Of a DNA stretch of 64,000 nucleotides, positions 25,227-37,774 are shown one piece after another. The stretch covers positions 524,553 through 588,552 of the forward strand of contig CAJNOP010000001.1 of NCBI GenBank assembly GCA_905250075.1. Direction: 5' to 3'. The number at the start of each line of letters is the position of its first letter. The stretch's first letter is position 1. Made by a program: the position numbers and the translations under genes. Below the pieces are notes generated by a model. The model saw only the letters and a program-made list of their open reading frames with translations, was not told the origin of the DNA and did no database searches. The DNA comes from Rotaria sp. Silwood1. Its lineage: Eukaryota > Rotifera > Eurotatoria > Philodinida > Philodinidae.

Positions 25227-27488
25227 TTAAATTATTTGGCAACAAAACGAAGATTTTCTTTTCAATTTGCCAACTTTTACTTTTGCAGGCTTAGCAATGA
25301 TGGTGGATGGTGAAGATTGTTTTTGTTGATTCAATAGAGATCGAAGATGAGACAACTCAACTAATGATAAAGTTTGACTTGTTCGTCGAAGAGAATCAGC
25401 TTGCAATAGAGATATAACTTTTTCCAGTTCAACATTTTCTATGATTTCGTTCATATACATCAAACTTCGACCATTAAAATTAGCAAATAAACGAGACATT
25501 TGCAATAAACCATGACTAATTAACCAATCATGCACATGTGTTTGATTCCAATTCAGTATATCTGTTGGTGGTTTCAACATTGATGGTGCCTCTGGTGATA
25601 TAGGTGTAATAGGAATCGTAGTATCAACTTCCACTTTCGGATCAACGTTTACAAGACACATCTCACTGATGACTGAAATTTTCAGTTCTTTGATCAACAT
25701 TTTCATCGCTTGTGAAAACTCATATTTGGTAAAATCTATATAAAGTAATTCACCAATCAGAAATAATAACCAACCATCAGGTCTATAGTGTTGTTGTAAA
25801 AGAATGGGAACGATTTTAACTCGACGTTTAAATGCATAATTTGCTTCCGCTCGACAATAACTACTTCTTCGATATTCTTCACTCATACAAATTATAACTG
25901 CATTGGATTGCTCAATAGCTTCTGCCATTGCATCCATAACATTACCATGCATTTGATCAAAATCAATCCATACACGATAACCACTATTAATAAGTTCATC
26001 ATAAATTTGTTTACAAATGATTTCATCTTTATGTGAATAACTAATCATAATGTCAAAAGCTTTTTCATTACTTATTGTTGATGGTATATGATCTTCATGG
26101 CTTATTTCTAAGTTCCATAATATTCCATGTGCACTTTTTCGTATTTGATTATCATATTCTTTTGGAAGATGAGTTAATTTTGTCATCAATGTTGTGCTTG
26201 AATGGAGTTGTTGTTGAATATCATGATTGAATGAGAGTGCCCATAGAATATCATATACTATTGGATACTGATCACACATTTCAATCAAAAGTAATACTTT
26301 ATTTGTATCAGCTATCTGCTGTTGAAAAGCATCGATTTTAGAAAAATTCGCCAAACCTAAAAAAGAATATTCACTAATGAAATTTTAGCATCTTTTACTA
26401 ATAACTTACATTTCAATAAAAAACCTATTGGTACTTGTTGAAACTTCTTTGCTGGATTTTGCCATGCGTGTTCAAGCATATTGAAGAAAAAAGTACTTGC
26501 ACTGTCAAAAATTTTCAATTCTTTCAAACTTTTATCACATAGAATTTCACCAAGTATTGCATATATAGATAAGCGTATTTTATCACAAAGTGATCTGGTA
26601 GCAAGCGTTAAAAGTGTATTTGGTAATGAAATCTTTGAACGAAGAAACCAAGTAAACTGTTCCTTTTGTGCTATATTTAATAAAGAAAATAAAGTTGTTT
26701 CTAGAAGAATTGTTTCATCGTTTGTTCGCTTTATCGTAATAGACTGATAAAGAGGTGTATAATCAATAATACGAATAAGTGCATCGATATATTCACAGGC
26801 TGCTGATTCAGTTGTAAAAACTATTTTTCCTCGTGATCCCTTTTCTCCGCCCCACCAACAACAAGTAGTGAAAAGGAACATAAGATGTGTAATACAACTT
26901 AGTAATTCTGTACTCCATAATTCTATAGTATAGGTATGAAGAAGAATTATTTGTGTAATATCAGCACCAAAATGCTGAATTAATTCTTCAGGAGTATAAG
27001 GAAAATCTTGAGTTTTTACAAATAAATATAAACTTAAAGATAGTGAACAAGTTTTTATATAGAATAACTGTTTAGCAGTAAATATGGATTGTGATAATGG
27101 TGATTGATGGAGTTGATTTAAATAGAATTTATATCGATCAGTCATAACATAATTACGTGCCATATAATGATTGATATAAATGATAATATTGGGTATTTCA
27201 AATTCACGATTTGCATCTAAGAATTCGGCAAGATTCTCATACCACAGACTAACTATGCTAATAAATGGATCATTTTCATCGTTTGTTTTTTCAATTTTTT
27301 CAAATATAACCTTGATATGGTCAATTGTCTCAGGAATAAGTAGTGAAGCTTTAGTTTTAGCTTCAATATCTTCATAGTTAAAAATCAAATTCCTATTAAA
27401 TAATGCAAGTGTACGAAGTAGTTCTAAGCAGTTTGGTTCTTCNNNNNNNNNNAAGTGTAGTAATAAGTTGTTCAAAATTGTTTTCCAT
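25227..27488 (-). CDS. ARM-TIR-SAM protein with C-terminal CaaX box, copy 2 (interrupted by gap)
   Basis: Two exons: 26410-27488, containing 10 N, and 25227-26356; the intron sits at the same place as in copy 1. The start is ATG at 27488 (MENNFEQL, matching MEENIEDL of copy 1). Order and motifs repeat copy 1: armadillo-like region, TIR (FDIMISYSHKDE, YRVWIDFDQ, YCRAEANYAF with the candidate catalytic Glu), SAM-like domain (WNQTHVHDWLISHGLLQMSR), a polybasic tail (KVKVGKLKRK) and the terminal CCQII. Frames on the two sides of the N run disagree, and about 55 residues present in copy 1 are absent, so the 10-N gap is shorter than the missing sequence. TIR and SAM are the best conserved parts between the copies; the linker between them is not conserved. 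Confidence 0.88.
27443..27452. other. Assembly gap (10 N) inside TIR copy 2
   Basis: A run of 10 N close to the 5' end of the coding sequence. Comparison with the paralogue suggests that roughly 150-170 bp are missing. Confidence 0.99.
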
Positions 27489-28974
27489 TATTAGTGTTTA
27501 CAATAATCTTGTCTAATACACACATCAACTGTTCGTTTTAACCATTGATAAGGTGTGCATGCATGGTGTTTTTTTTTTTATCGAAATACATGCATTTTTG
27601 TTGTTTGTCTATTGTTTTTCGTTATTGATTAAAGGTTGATAATCACGTGACAGATAAGAAAAAAAGGCTAAGGCGTTGCGAATAACTATTTCAGAATTAG
27701 TAATAATAAACAATTCAATTACTCTGATGTTATAGCAAAGTTTTCATAATACTTACCTAGGAGATTATAGACACAGTTTGAATTGTACGAGTCGCCTAAT
27801 TCAAGTTCGTATATAAATGAAGACCTAACTGTTTAACATTACTTCGAAAATAGTTGAAAAGAAAACACCCGCCGTGTTGAAATAGCAGAAGAAATAACTT
27901 TTGTAATTTGGATTCATAAATACGAATTATATACATTCTTTCTTTTGCTTTTTTTGCAATTTCAAGAGGGTGTTCTTTCCAATTTATGAATTCAAATTAT
28001 GTAAATTATTTCTTTTGCTTTTTTCTACTTTGATAAGAGTGAGCCTTAGAATTTATAAAGTCGATAGTACATCAGCTAACAAACCTGTTTCTGTTGCTTT
28101 TGTGCTGTCTCTGAATGGATGCGACTTCTTTTAAATTTTGCATTTATTTTCAAACACAAATTAGACATCTACTCTTGAGATGATGACAATTACAAAAAAA
28201 AAGACTTTTATAGATAAATTTAATAAGTTTTGGGTTAAGGAAAAAAATAATTTGTCTTAGACTATTATATGTTTGGGAAATAAGCATAATTACAAAGATT
28301 ATTTGTGTCACTTCTTTATATTTTTGCTTACATAACTTGATAATATGAAATTTAGCCTTTGATATAAGAAAAGATACATTTTGATATTTAAAAGGGCATT
28401 ATTTTCAATGATTCGTGGTTTCTTTACTTAACCCAATCCAATATAATCATTAAAATGCATTTAAAATGTTCTTCAAGCTCAAGAGCCATCAACTTCGTAC
28501 CATATATACAGTTTGTATATAAACTGATATAAAAATTATATAGTTCGACAATACATTTTCACAATTCTAAGGTGCCACTGTTACTGCTCGTACTTATTAG
28601 TTGTGAACCAATTGTTGATCTAATAAATCTTTCTTTTTTCTTAGCCCATCAAAGATCGAAACTAATACAGTTTTACCAATTATAAATTTTCATTTGTATA
28701 TCAAAGTAAATTTGCTTTATATAATGATTAAATTTCTCATATTTCATTATTGTCTTTGTGAACTAATTCAAGTAGATTAGACTTTGACAATCAAATATGA
28801 AATCTAGATGAAATAACTATACAAGATTATGCTCGACCAATCAAGTTGTGTACATGAGTTCGATTCAACCATAGACTACTTTCAAAAAGTTACAATAGTG
28901 ATAAAAGTTTTCATAAAATAAGAGATGAAAAACTATTTCCGTGTGTATATTGAATAGTTATCTCACGTATTGCC
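27489..28974. other. Intergenic region
   Basis: AT-rich. A weak direct duplication of about 75 bp is visible around 27900-28050 (both halves carry TTTCTTTTGCTTTTTT after a GAATT-type stretch). The lost SAM-coding part of the adjacent decayed TIR copy would be expected at about 28285-28975, but I cannot recognise it. Confidence 0.4.
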
Positions 28975-30690
28975 AATAGAACTGACGCTCCCATTCAATT
29001 CTATCAATAATATCCCCATAACTTGAAGAAATTTATATTTATTCATAGTATTACGAATTTGATTACAATCAATTCAAATACAATAGTCAGTTTTGGTGAA
29101 TTCTCCATAGAATTGTCTACAAATGATCTTCTCTTTATGTGAAGACCTATTCATAATTTCATAGTTTTTTCATCGATGACTCCTTTTTACTGCTGGACTT
29201 TGATGATTTGATTGTGAATTTCATCATATTTCATATGTAAAGTTTTGCATTAATTGATTATTACATTCTTTTGGTGGATAAGACAATGTTAACATCAATA
29301 AATAATTTGAATGAGATTTTTGTTGAATATCATGATAGAATGAAAAAAGAGAATTTCATTCGAACTAGCTGTATTATTTTGTTGAATAGTATCGTTCTTT
29401 AGTAAAGTAAAAAAGTATGAAAAACTTAGAGAGATAGTTTCGAACCAAACATTTTCGAAATGAGTTAACACTATTATGATAAAACATTGATGAATTCGAT
29501 TTTTTGTATAAGAGATGATTATTCGTAAGGTTCATCTAAACATGAAAAGTATTTGATTTGAGAAAAAAATAATAGTAATTTTGAAAAGCATACAACAGAG
29601 GTTGTTTTTAAGGAAAGATTATTTTTTCAGAGTCAATTCTTTTAAAAGTACTACATTCCTAGTTCGATAGAAATAGACAATTGTGTTGAATCATTCTATT
29701 GATTATTTTTTAAAATCATTGGTTATTCTTGTAACATAAAACGATTCAAAACCAATATTAATTTTTCTTCTAACGTTTTATTCGAATTGTTCTTAACTTC
29801 GCTTACAACTGTGAAGACAATCAAAAGAATGTGATAATTACAATAGAACGGAAGATGTAACTAGAATGCTTTCTTCTGTAATTAATTCACTTCAAAACAG
29901 GTACAAAACTGGCATTTGTTGTAAGTTTTTTTTTTTTACTAATGAATATTGTCAAGTTTGGTCAAACATATTAAAAAGCAATCTTCTTATACTATCAATA
30001 ATCTATAAGTCTTTGCAGTGTTTATTTAGTGAGAGTTTCACCCTAGTGTATTGTAGGTATATAAACATATTTAATTAAACACTGATATTTCATTAATAAT
30101 CAAAACTATATCTAGCGATTGCTGCTTCATGAAATCAAACTGATCATATATGATTCATTTTGTATAAATGAGTCACTAAACTGGAGATGTTCTCTGTCTA
30201 TCTTTTTAATAATATCTACAGATTAAATGAACAAATTGAACAATACTAGTAAGTTTGTATTGATTTCATGATTATATATTCTTAGCATAAATATGAACTA
30301 TTTGTAAATATTTATTCTTAATAGATTAAAGCATTCGTGTAGCCACAGAGGAACGAAAAGAAAATGAATAAGATTTTGTAGAAACTAATGTTTTTTTTCT
30401 AGTAATGATGCATTGTAACATTTGTAATTATTATAGTTGAGTTAAATAATATTTATACTAATTAATCATCGGAAGATGACTTATCCTTACACCTTATATT
30501 CATATCAAATAGATCTAAATAATTTAGTTCTTGAAGCCATCGATTGAGAGTTTTGACTAAAAAATAGTCATGATCCATGTTCAGCAACGAATATGAATTG
30601 ATAAAATGAAGATATAATCAATGACAATACCTTCAAATTCTCACGTTGAAGATCAAATATAATTAAACTGTAAAGAACATAAAAAAATAA
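28975..30690 (-). pseudogene. Decayed third copy of the ARM-TIR-SAM gene
   Basis: Read on the minus strand, several segments match the two intact copies in the correct order and spacing. About 30650-30500 reads LQRENLKVLSLII and, after a frame change, NRWLQELNYLDLFDMN (copy 1 has WINQFKYLKLFHNL). About 29405 matches the start of exon 2. About 29300-29340 matches the conserved ILWALSFNHDIQQQL region. About 29160-29050 reads YEIMNRSSHKEKIICRQFYG, then an in-frame TGA at 29074-29076 where the intact copies have Trp of VWIDFDQ. At least one further stop and a frameshift occur near 30570. The distance from the N-terminal match to the exon 2 match agrees with exon 1 of copy 1 (1234 nt). The SAM and CaaX parts are not recognisable. 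Confidence 0.8.
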
Positions 30691-31618
30691 TGAATATGTT
30701 GCAAACTTACCGAGATTTTATTGAAAATTGATTTCAGTCATGTCAAACTGTGTTATATTTCCATTCCATACGATAAAATAAATTAAATGAATCATTTTTC
30801 GAGTGGTCGAATGTATATTTACAGAACTCAACAAATGTTTCTAATCAAATAATATTCCCTGTTTTCTCATACGTATTCATTGATGATCAATTTCAATCAA
30901 TATTATATTGAATAGAAAATATGTATTCTTTTTTAATGCTTTATTCTATGCAAAATATATATCAATAACAATCGATATTTTGACAATAAAGAAATATAAA
31001 ATTAATATTTAAATATTACTTAACAATTTTTCAGGTGAATAATTATCTTAAACGAACGAAAGAATAAGTAATTGTAAACTATTTTTATTTATTATTTATT
31101 TTTAAACATTTATGCTGTAGTTTGTCAATATAAATATAAAGAAGTAATGAGTACAAATATATAGTTGTTGCTTCTTTTTTTTTACTGCCATGCAGATCAA
31201 TGTACAAGGTCCATATTTATACTTGCGACAAAAAAAAAAAGAGAGCGCAATCTACAGACAAAAAAAAACATGGGAATGATAAGAATAAATTGAAGGAAGA
31301 GGAAAAAAAATAACAAGTCGTTATTTATATTTAACCTTGTAATTTGTACTAGTATCATTACTTTTTATAGTCCATAGTCTAGAAAACTATATTCAATAGC
31401 TATAAAAAATATGCCTATGTTAATAGAAAATACAGAGTTACAAAAAAATTTTCGACTGATATCAACGGTCATTATATACTTTTTTTTATGATGAAAGAAC
31501 AGGTATTATTATTTATTTTTGTTTCGAACTACTACCATAAAAAGAAAAGATAAAATTTGGCAATATAAGATAATAAGATAGTGCTCTTTATTTGATATAT
31601 CATTCTATACGTATAATA
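30691..31618. other. Intergenic region
   Basis: AT-rich upstream region of the DGAT2-like gene; nothing recognisable. Confidence 0.5.
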
Positions 31619-32828
31619 ATGACGGAAGAGGTTTCATCTACAAAATCCTCTATTCCAACTTATGAACCTACCGACGAAAATTCTGCGACAACAGCAACAG
31701 AAAATTTAGTTAGTCATTCAACTTCAATAACACCAACATCAATTAATCGTACATTTGCTCCCTTGAATACTCCATTATATCGTCGACGACAAACTTTAAC
31801 AATTCTTGTTTGGTTGCTTATGCCATGGGTATGTCTTTATATATCATTACTTCTTCTTCGTTGTCAAAATTGGTATGTTGTTGGTGCTTTTATTACTTAT
31901 TTAACATGGATGGTTTTTTTTCAAAAATATCCCAGACAAGGTGGATTAAAACAACAATGGCTTCGACGACTCAAATGGTGGAAATGGTTTGCTGGTAAAT
32001 AAAAAGTTCTTTTTAAAAAGAAATATATATGTATATGAATCTTTTAATATTATTTATTTAGATTATTTTCCTATACGTTTACATAAAACATGTGATTTAC
32101 CACCAGATCGTCCATATATATTTGGTTGTCATCCGCATGGAATTATTTCACTTGGTGCTTTTGGTAATTTTGCAACTGAAGCAACTGGTTTCGAAGAAAA
32201 ATTTCCTGGTATTGATCTTCGTTTACTAACATTAAAAATCAATTTTCGTATACCATTCTACGGTCTTTATTTATCATTTATGGGTCTATGTGATGCTTCA
32301 AAAGAATCATGTAATTATATATTAGCAAAAGGTAATGGTAATAGTATATTATTAGTATTGGGTGGTGCTAAAGAATCTCTAGATGCTCGTCCATCACAAG
32401 AATATTTTTTAACATTAAAAAATCGTAAAGGTTTTGTTAAAATTGGTTTAGCTCATGGTGCAAGTCTTGTACCAGTTTTTTCTTTTGGTGAAAATGATCT
32501 TTATGATCAAATACCAAATCCACGTGGTTCAAAATTACGACAAATACAAATAAAAATGCAACAACGTTTAGGTTATGCAACACCATTTTTTAAAGGACGT
32601 GGAATATTTCAATATGCATTTGGATTTTTACCAAATCGACGTGCTATTGATACATATGTTGGTGAACCAATACATTTACCAAAATTAGAACATGATAACA
32701 TTACACCTGAAATTATTGATAAATATCATACAGAATATATGGACGCATTAAAACGTTTATTTGATACATATAAAGCAAAACATGGCAATGCCGATGCAAC
32801 AATCAAATATGTTACTGATAATGATTGA
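31619..32828 (+). CDS. Diacylglycerol O-acyltransferase 2 family (DGAT2/MGAT)
   Basis: Two exons, 31619-31994 and 32062-32828 (67-nt intron), give 380 residues. An earlier in-frame ATG at 31592 would add nine residues; I chose 31619 (MTEEVSSTK) because its context ATAATG is better. After a Ser/Thr-rich N-terminus, hydrophobic membrane segments lie at about 61-105. DYFP (126-129) is the family's YFP motif; HPHG (149-152) holds the catalytic histidine. GGAKESLDARP and RKGFVKIGLAHGASLVPVFS are further conserved DGAT2 blocks. The enzyme makes triacylglycerol (or diacylglycerol) from acyl-CoA at the ER and lipid droplets. DGAT2 versus monoacylglycerol acyltransferase cannot be decided by eye. Confidence 0.93.
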
Positions 32829-32977
32829 TAATAGGAAATAATATATAAAACACAAATTTTTTTTTTCTAATCTATGTACGAATAAATTATAATTAAAAGT
32901 ACAAACATTCTACGTATCAAAGGTTTTATGAATTAATATGAATATCAAAAACGAAAGAAAAAACACAGCAATATAGT

Positions 32978-35900
32978 TTATTTTCTATTATTCTTTTTTC
33001 CTAAGAAGCTCTTATTTGGTCGTCGAATATTAATATTTATCGGCCCTTGTTGTTGATTGGTCGTCATAGTTGAAGGAGCTTCACCTTCACTTTTACCTGA
33101 ATTATTGCTTTCATCTGATCCTGTTGGAGTTGTATGTTCATTATCTTGATTTTGAAAAGTAGATGGTATTGGATATTGAGGAGGTACTTCACCAATAGAT
33201 AATGTATGAGTACCACCAGCTGGTGAATATGGAGGTGAAACAAAACTCATACCAGCAGGTGTTATTGATGAATTTCGACGTCGTTGATCTAATAATCGTT
33301 GAGCTTGTCTCAGAATAAGTTCTGTTTGTGGTTGATCTTGATCGAATAAATTAATTTGACCTTCACTACGATCTTCAAACCACACATGATCACTGAATGG
33401 ACTATCTGTTGATGAATATGGAATAGATAATGATGATAAACTACTTGAACTTGTCGATGATGATGATGATGATGATGTTGACGAAACAGGTGAAGGTGTT
33501 TTTGGTTTTGGACGAGGTGGTGGAGATGGTGGTCGTGGTTGTGGAATGATAACAGGAGGTGGTATTTCAATTGTAGCCATAGTACTTGCATCACGTTTTT
33601 CAATAGTAGGCAGTGGTTGTGGTATGATTGGTGGCTGTGGTACTCGTGGAGTTGAAGGTGGTGATGGACTTTCACTTGGTTCAGGTGTACCAACACTATG
33701 ATGAAGTGTAGAAGGTAGAGGACGATCAAGATCTTCTTGTGGTGTAATAGAACGTGGTGTTGTAGGTTCACTTTCAGTTGAAACTTCTTGACCTAGATTT
33801 TCAAAAAAAAAAAAAGAAATCGTATCTAAAAATTCTTTTTTTTTTATTCTATTTTAATTAAATTGTACCTGTAATTTCTGGTGTAACAACACGTGGATGA
33901 TGTACAGGTGGTGGTGATTGTGGTGGAGTTGGTTGTGGTGTTGGTACACTATTTTCTTGTGGCCAATGATGATGATGATCAATTAAAACTGTTGTTGATG
34001 TTGTCGGGGTTGTTGTACGTGGTGGTGGAGCAGGTGGTGGTAATACATGTATACTTTCTCTTGGTGATCGAAAACCAATCATTTGTGCAATACGTTCTTC
34101 AAGTACTTCACGTGTTAATGCTTGTATTAAATCTTGATCAATTGGTTGTCCCATATCAATAATAAGTTGAAAACCATCTTGTCCAAGTAAATCAAGTAAA
34201 CGACAATGAAGACTTGGATCATCACTACTTGAACTTGTTGATGAACGTGCACTTATAATATCACGATGTTGTTTTATAGGTATAGTTGTTTGTCGACATT
34301 GTAATTGACTCATAAATCGTGCAATTAATTCTTGTTCTAACCAATCAATAGCACCTGATTGTAATGTATCATATTGTCGATTACGATAACCTTCATCATG
34401 AGGAATTGTTGGTGGAAATCTTGGACCATCATATGTTTGTTGATACTCATCTTTTTTATCGTGATAACCAGGTATTTTAATACCTTGTCCATCATCATCT
34501 TCTTGTTCGTCATTATCATCTAAATCAACTCGAACTGTTTCTGTTTTTTGACCAAAACGAACTTTTTTCGTTGATGAATCAATATCAACACTAGGTAAAA
34601 TATGTGGTGTTAATTTATGTGTCGAAGGTATATAAGTTGGTTGAAAAGTACGTGTATCACGAATTTGTGGTGGACCAAGAAGAATAACACCATCTGGACG
34701 TGTATAATATTCTGGTTCATAGACAGGTGGTGGTGGAGGAAGTATTGAAGACGATTGTTGTATAATACAACGAGGAGGAACAAATACACTTGGTGAAGGT
34801 TTCTAAAAATAAAATGTAATTAAAAAAAAAGAGAATCATATTTTATTCTTACTAATCCAGTATCTTTTACTGGTATTTGTTCAATTTGTTTTGCTTGTTT
34901 GGCTTGTTGAATAGCTTGTTGTCTTAATTTAAAATATGGTTGTTTACCATCTTTTTTAATCTTGTCATATAATGAACGTCCATAAACAGCTTCCATAAAT
35001 GCATCACTATAAGGTTTTGTTGATTTTGATGATTCTTTACTAGGACTTGTTTCTTTTCCTGTTCGTATTGTTGAATGACGATCAAAAGCTAATTGTGTTT
35101 TTGATGTTGATCGTTTTTTTGTAGTTATTATAGGTTTTTTTTGTTCATTTTGTATATCATCTTGTTCAAGTTTGAGTTTAACTTCTTCACGTACTTGTCG
35201 TGTAACTTGTTTAACACATTGTTCAACAAGACGTTGTACACGTAATGAATCATCTGTTATTGGTTTTAAAAGTGTAACATCATTTTGACGTCGTTGTAAT
35301 GTTGAATAATTTTCATCTAATAAATTTTTAGCTTCATCTATTTCTTTAATACGTTCATGAAGATCAAGATTATCATTAATCGATGGTATTAATTTTGGTT
35401 CAAGTGGTAATGGTGGAATAGAATTATTTAAATATTTATCAAATGGTGGATAAGTTTCTTTTAAAGCATTACCAGTTATTGTTGATGATGGTATAAAACC
35501 ATCAGACATTATTGATGATGGTCGAGGAACAGGAACATATGGTCGAGGATAAGATGAATCAGGTGAAAGACCTTTTGTTGGTGAACGAGATCGTGAACGA
35601 GAACGAGAATTTGATCGATCACATACTGCACAAGCATATGGAAATGATGGTTCAATATTAAAATGACTATGAGGTGGTTGTTCTGTGAATGTAACTGGTG
35701 ATCGAACTTTGATTGTACGTGTATTAGTACCAGTAACACGACTTGGACGTTTATTTGATGATGATGGTGATGTTGTAGATTTTTTATTTGTATGATGTTT
35801 TTTATGTGTCTTAGGAAGACGAATAGGTGGTGATGATGTTCCAATAAGTGTATCAAGAAAATGACGTTGTTGTTGTGGTGGTGTATCTGATTCGAAATGA

Positions 35901-37022
35901 GATACGTTATGTTCTCGAACAGGTGATTTAGATTTCGGTTTTTTTGTTTGTACAAGATTAGCAAGTTGTTTAAGTGCTTGTTGTTGTTGTTGTTGTACTT
36001 TTTCCATATGTTTCATTCTTGTATCAACACAATCATTTAAGAATTTATTAGAATCAGTTGTTTGTTGAACATGTGTTACAGGGATAACAACACCATTTGT
36101 ATGTGCTTTGTGTTGTTGTTGTTGAATTTCATTAAGTACATTATTCATTCTTTGTTCGAATTCATTTTGTAATTTAAGAAATGGTTGAGCAACAGAAACA
36201 GCCACTGATGCAGCAACAGTTGCAGCAAGAGATGTAGCTGTTTGTTGTTGTTCACTTGTTGATGTTAAATCATTGTTTGTAGTATTTGAAAGTGATTGAA
36301 TTGGTATAGAACGTTGTTGTCTTTGATTTATTGAAAAACGTTTAGCTAATTGTGAACGAGCAAAAGCAGTTTTCGATGTTGCTGAATCTTTGTCAAAACG
36401 TGATATTTGAACATCAGGTGTTGAATGTACTTGAGATGGAATAGATGGTTTTGGTAAAGTTAATGGTGTTAGTAATGGATTAGTGAAATCTATTTTCAAA
36501 AAAAAATATATATGAACAATGTCAGTGTTTGAAAATTTCTTAAATATCTTGTAAATACTTACTGTTATCTATTGGATTTTCATTTTCTCGTTCTCCATTA
36601 TCTTCAGCACCAACGATAGTTACAATAGCAAGTTCATCATCAGTTGGTGACTGTCGTTGTTGTCGTTCAGCAGGTGATGAATTTGATGATAAAGTAACAT
36701 CGATAGATGATTGAATTAAATTATCATTTGAATTACGATTTCCACCTGATGTTAAATGAGGTGCATAATTAATAATTTTTTCTTGTTTTTTTGAATGTGA
36801 ACTTTGACTTGTAGCTGATGATGGTCGAACTAATTTAATGTCATCGAAATGACGTTTAGAATTACTTGGTGGAATACGATCATTTAGACAAGTCATTGTT
36901 ACTATTGAATCATGATCATCATTATCGGCTATTTCAACTAATGGTTCACGTTTTTGTTGAATAGGTGTAGTAGTTTCAAATTTATTTGTATTTAGAAGAA
37001 GAATCAGATTATCGTCTTCCAT
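32978..37022 (-). CDS. TALPID3 (KIAA0586)-like centriole/cilium protein
   Basis: Four exons, 36563-37022, 34853-36489, 33869-34802 and 32978-33792, give 1281 residues, all phases consistent. The protein is low in complexity (Ser, Gln, Pro and Asp tracts), but conserved islands fit TALPID3: a coiled-coil region around residues 270-360, the block AFMEAVYGRSLYDKIKK with QPYFKLR near the end of exon 2, AIDWLEQELIARFMSQ and REVLEERIAQMIG in exon 3, and SPFSDHVWFEDRSEGQ in exon 4. TALPID3 acts at the distal centriole in ciliogenesis and hedgehog signalling; in an animal without primary-cilium hedgehog the ciliogenic role would be the relevant one. The repeat-rich sequence produces many spurious open frames on both strands. 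Family assignment is from memory of conserved blocks. Confidence 0.8.
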
Positions 37023-37774
37023 GGAGAACAAAAAAAAAAGTGTTTAGAAACAATGAATTATCAAACTCAAAAAAAAAAGAACTATGATTAATCAATAACT
37101 CATCGTATGATTAGTTCGGTTTTTTTGTCTATCATAACAATAGGCGATACTGTTTTTTCCATGACAACTGATGATATAAGAATTTTAATTTTTCTAAGTA
37201 CCTAAATTTTTTCTAAATGAAATATATTTGTTTTAATATGGAAAATCATATTTACTGGTCGTCATCAAAATTAAAACTTTCATTCTAATGTATGATTACG
37301 GACGACATCTATCCATTAGATATTAGAAACAAAAGATCTAGCTAGACACTACGTAGAGAAGACTGAGTTTATTCCAATATTTATGCGTTACAGATCTAGT
37401 TTTTGTCTAGAAATAATGATAGATATTCTTTCATTATTAAGTTTTTTTTTTGAGTGTCACTAAACATAGTCTCATTTTAGAGTGTAATTTGTAATAATCA
37501 TTCAGTCTCAATTAAGATTTGTATTTGACGATCATTTCTGAGTAGAAATACAGAAACGAATTACAACGTTATGATATGTTCAAAGTACTTCCTCAATATC
37601 CAAGATATATTATGAAGAGTGCTTTCTTTTCAGTTTTTATGTTTGATTGATGTATATCATCGTGTTTGAAAATTACAAGACATTTTACGTAGAGTGAAAA
37701 AAAAATATAATATGATTCATATCTTTTGAAATATTAAAGTTCAAGACATTGTGACGAGCATTGATGTAATGATA
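37023..37774. other. Intergenic region
   Basis: AT-rich spacer between the start of TALPID3 and the 3' end of the F-box/LRR gene. I see no gene. Confidence 0.5.

Noticed and set aside
27890-28050. Weak tandem duplication of about 75 bp
   Set aside because: Similarity is mostly T-rich low complexity; I could not separate it from chance in this base composition.
33310-35964. Long open frames rich in His, Leu and Gln overlapping TALPID3 in other frames and strands
   Set aside because: They are shifted readings of the low-complexity Gln/Ser codons of the TALPID3 exons and contain no domain.
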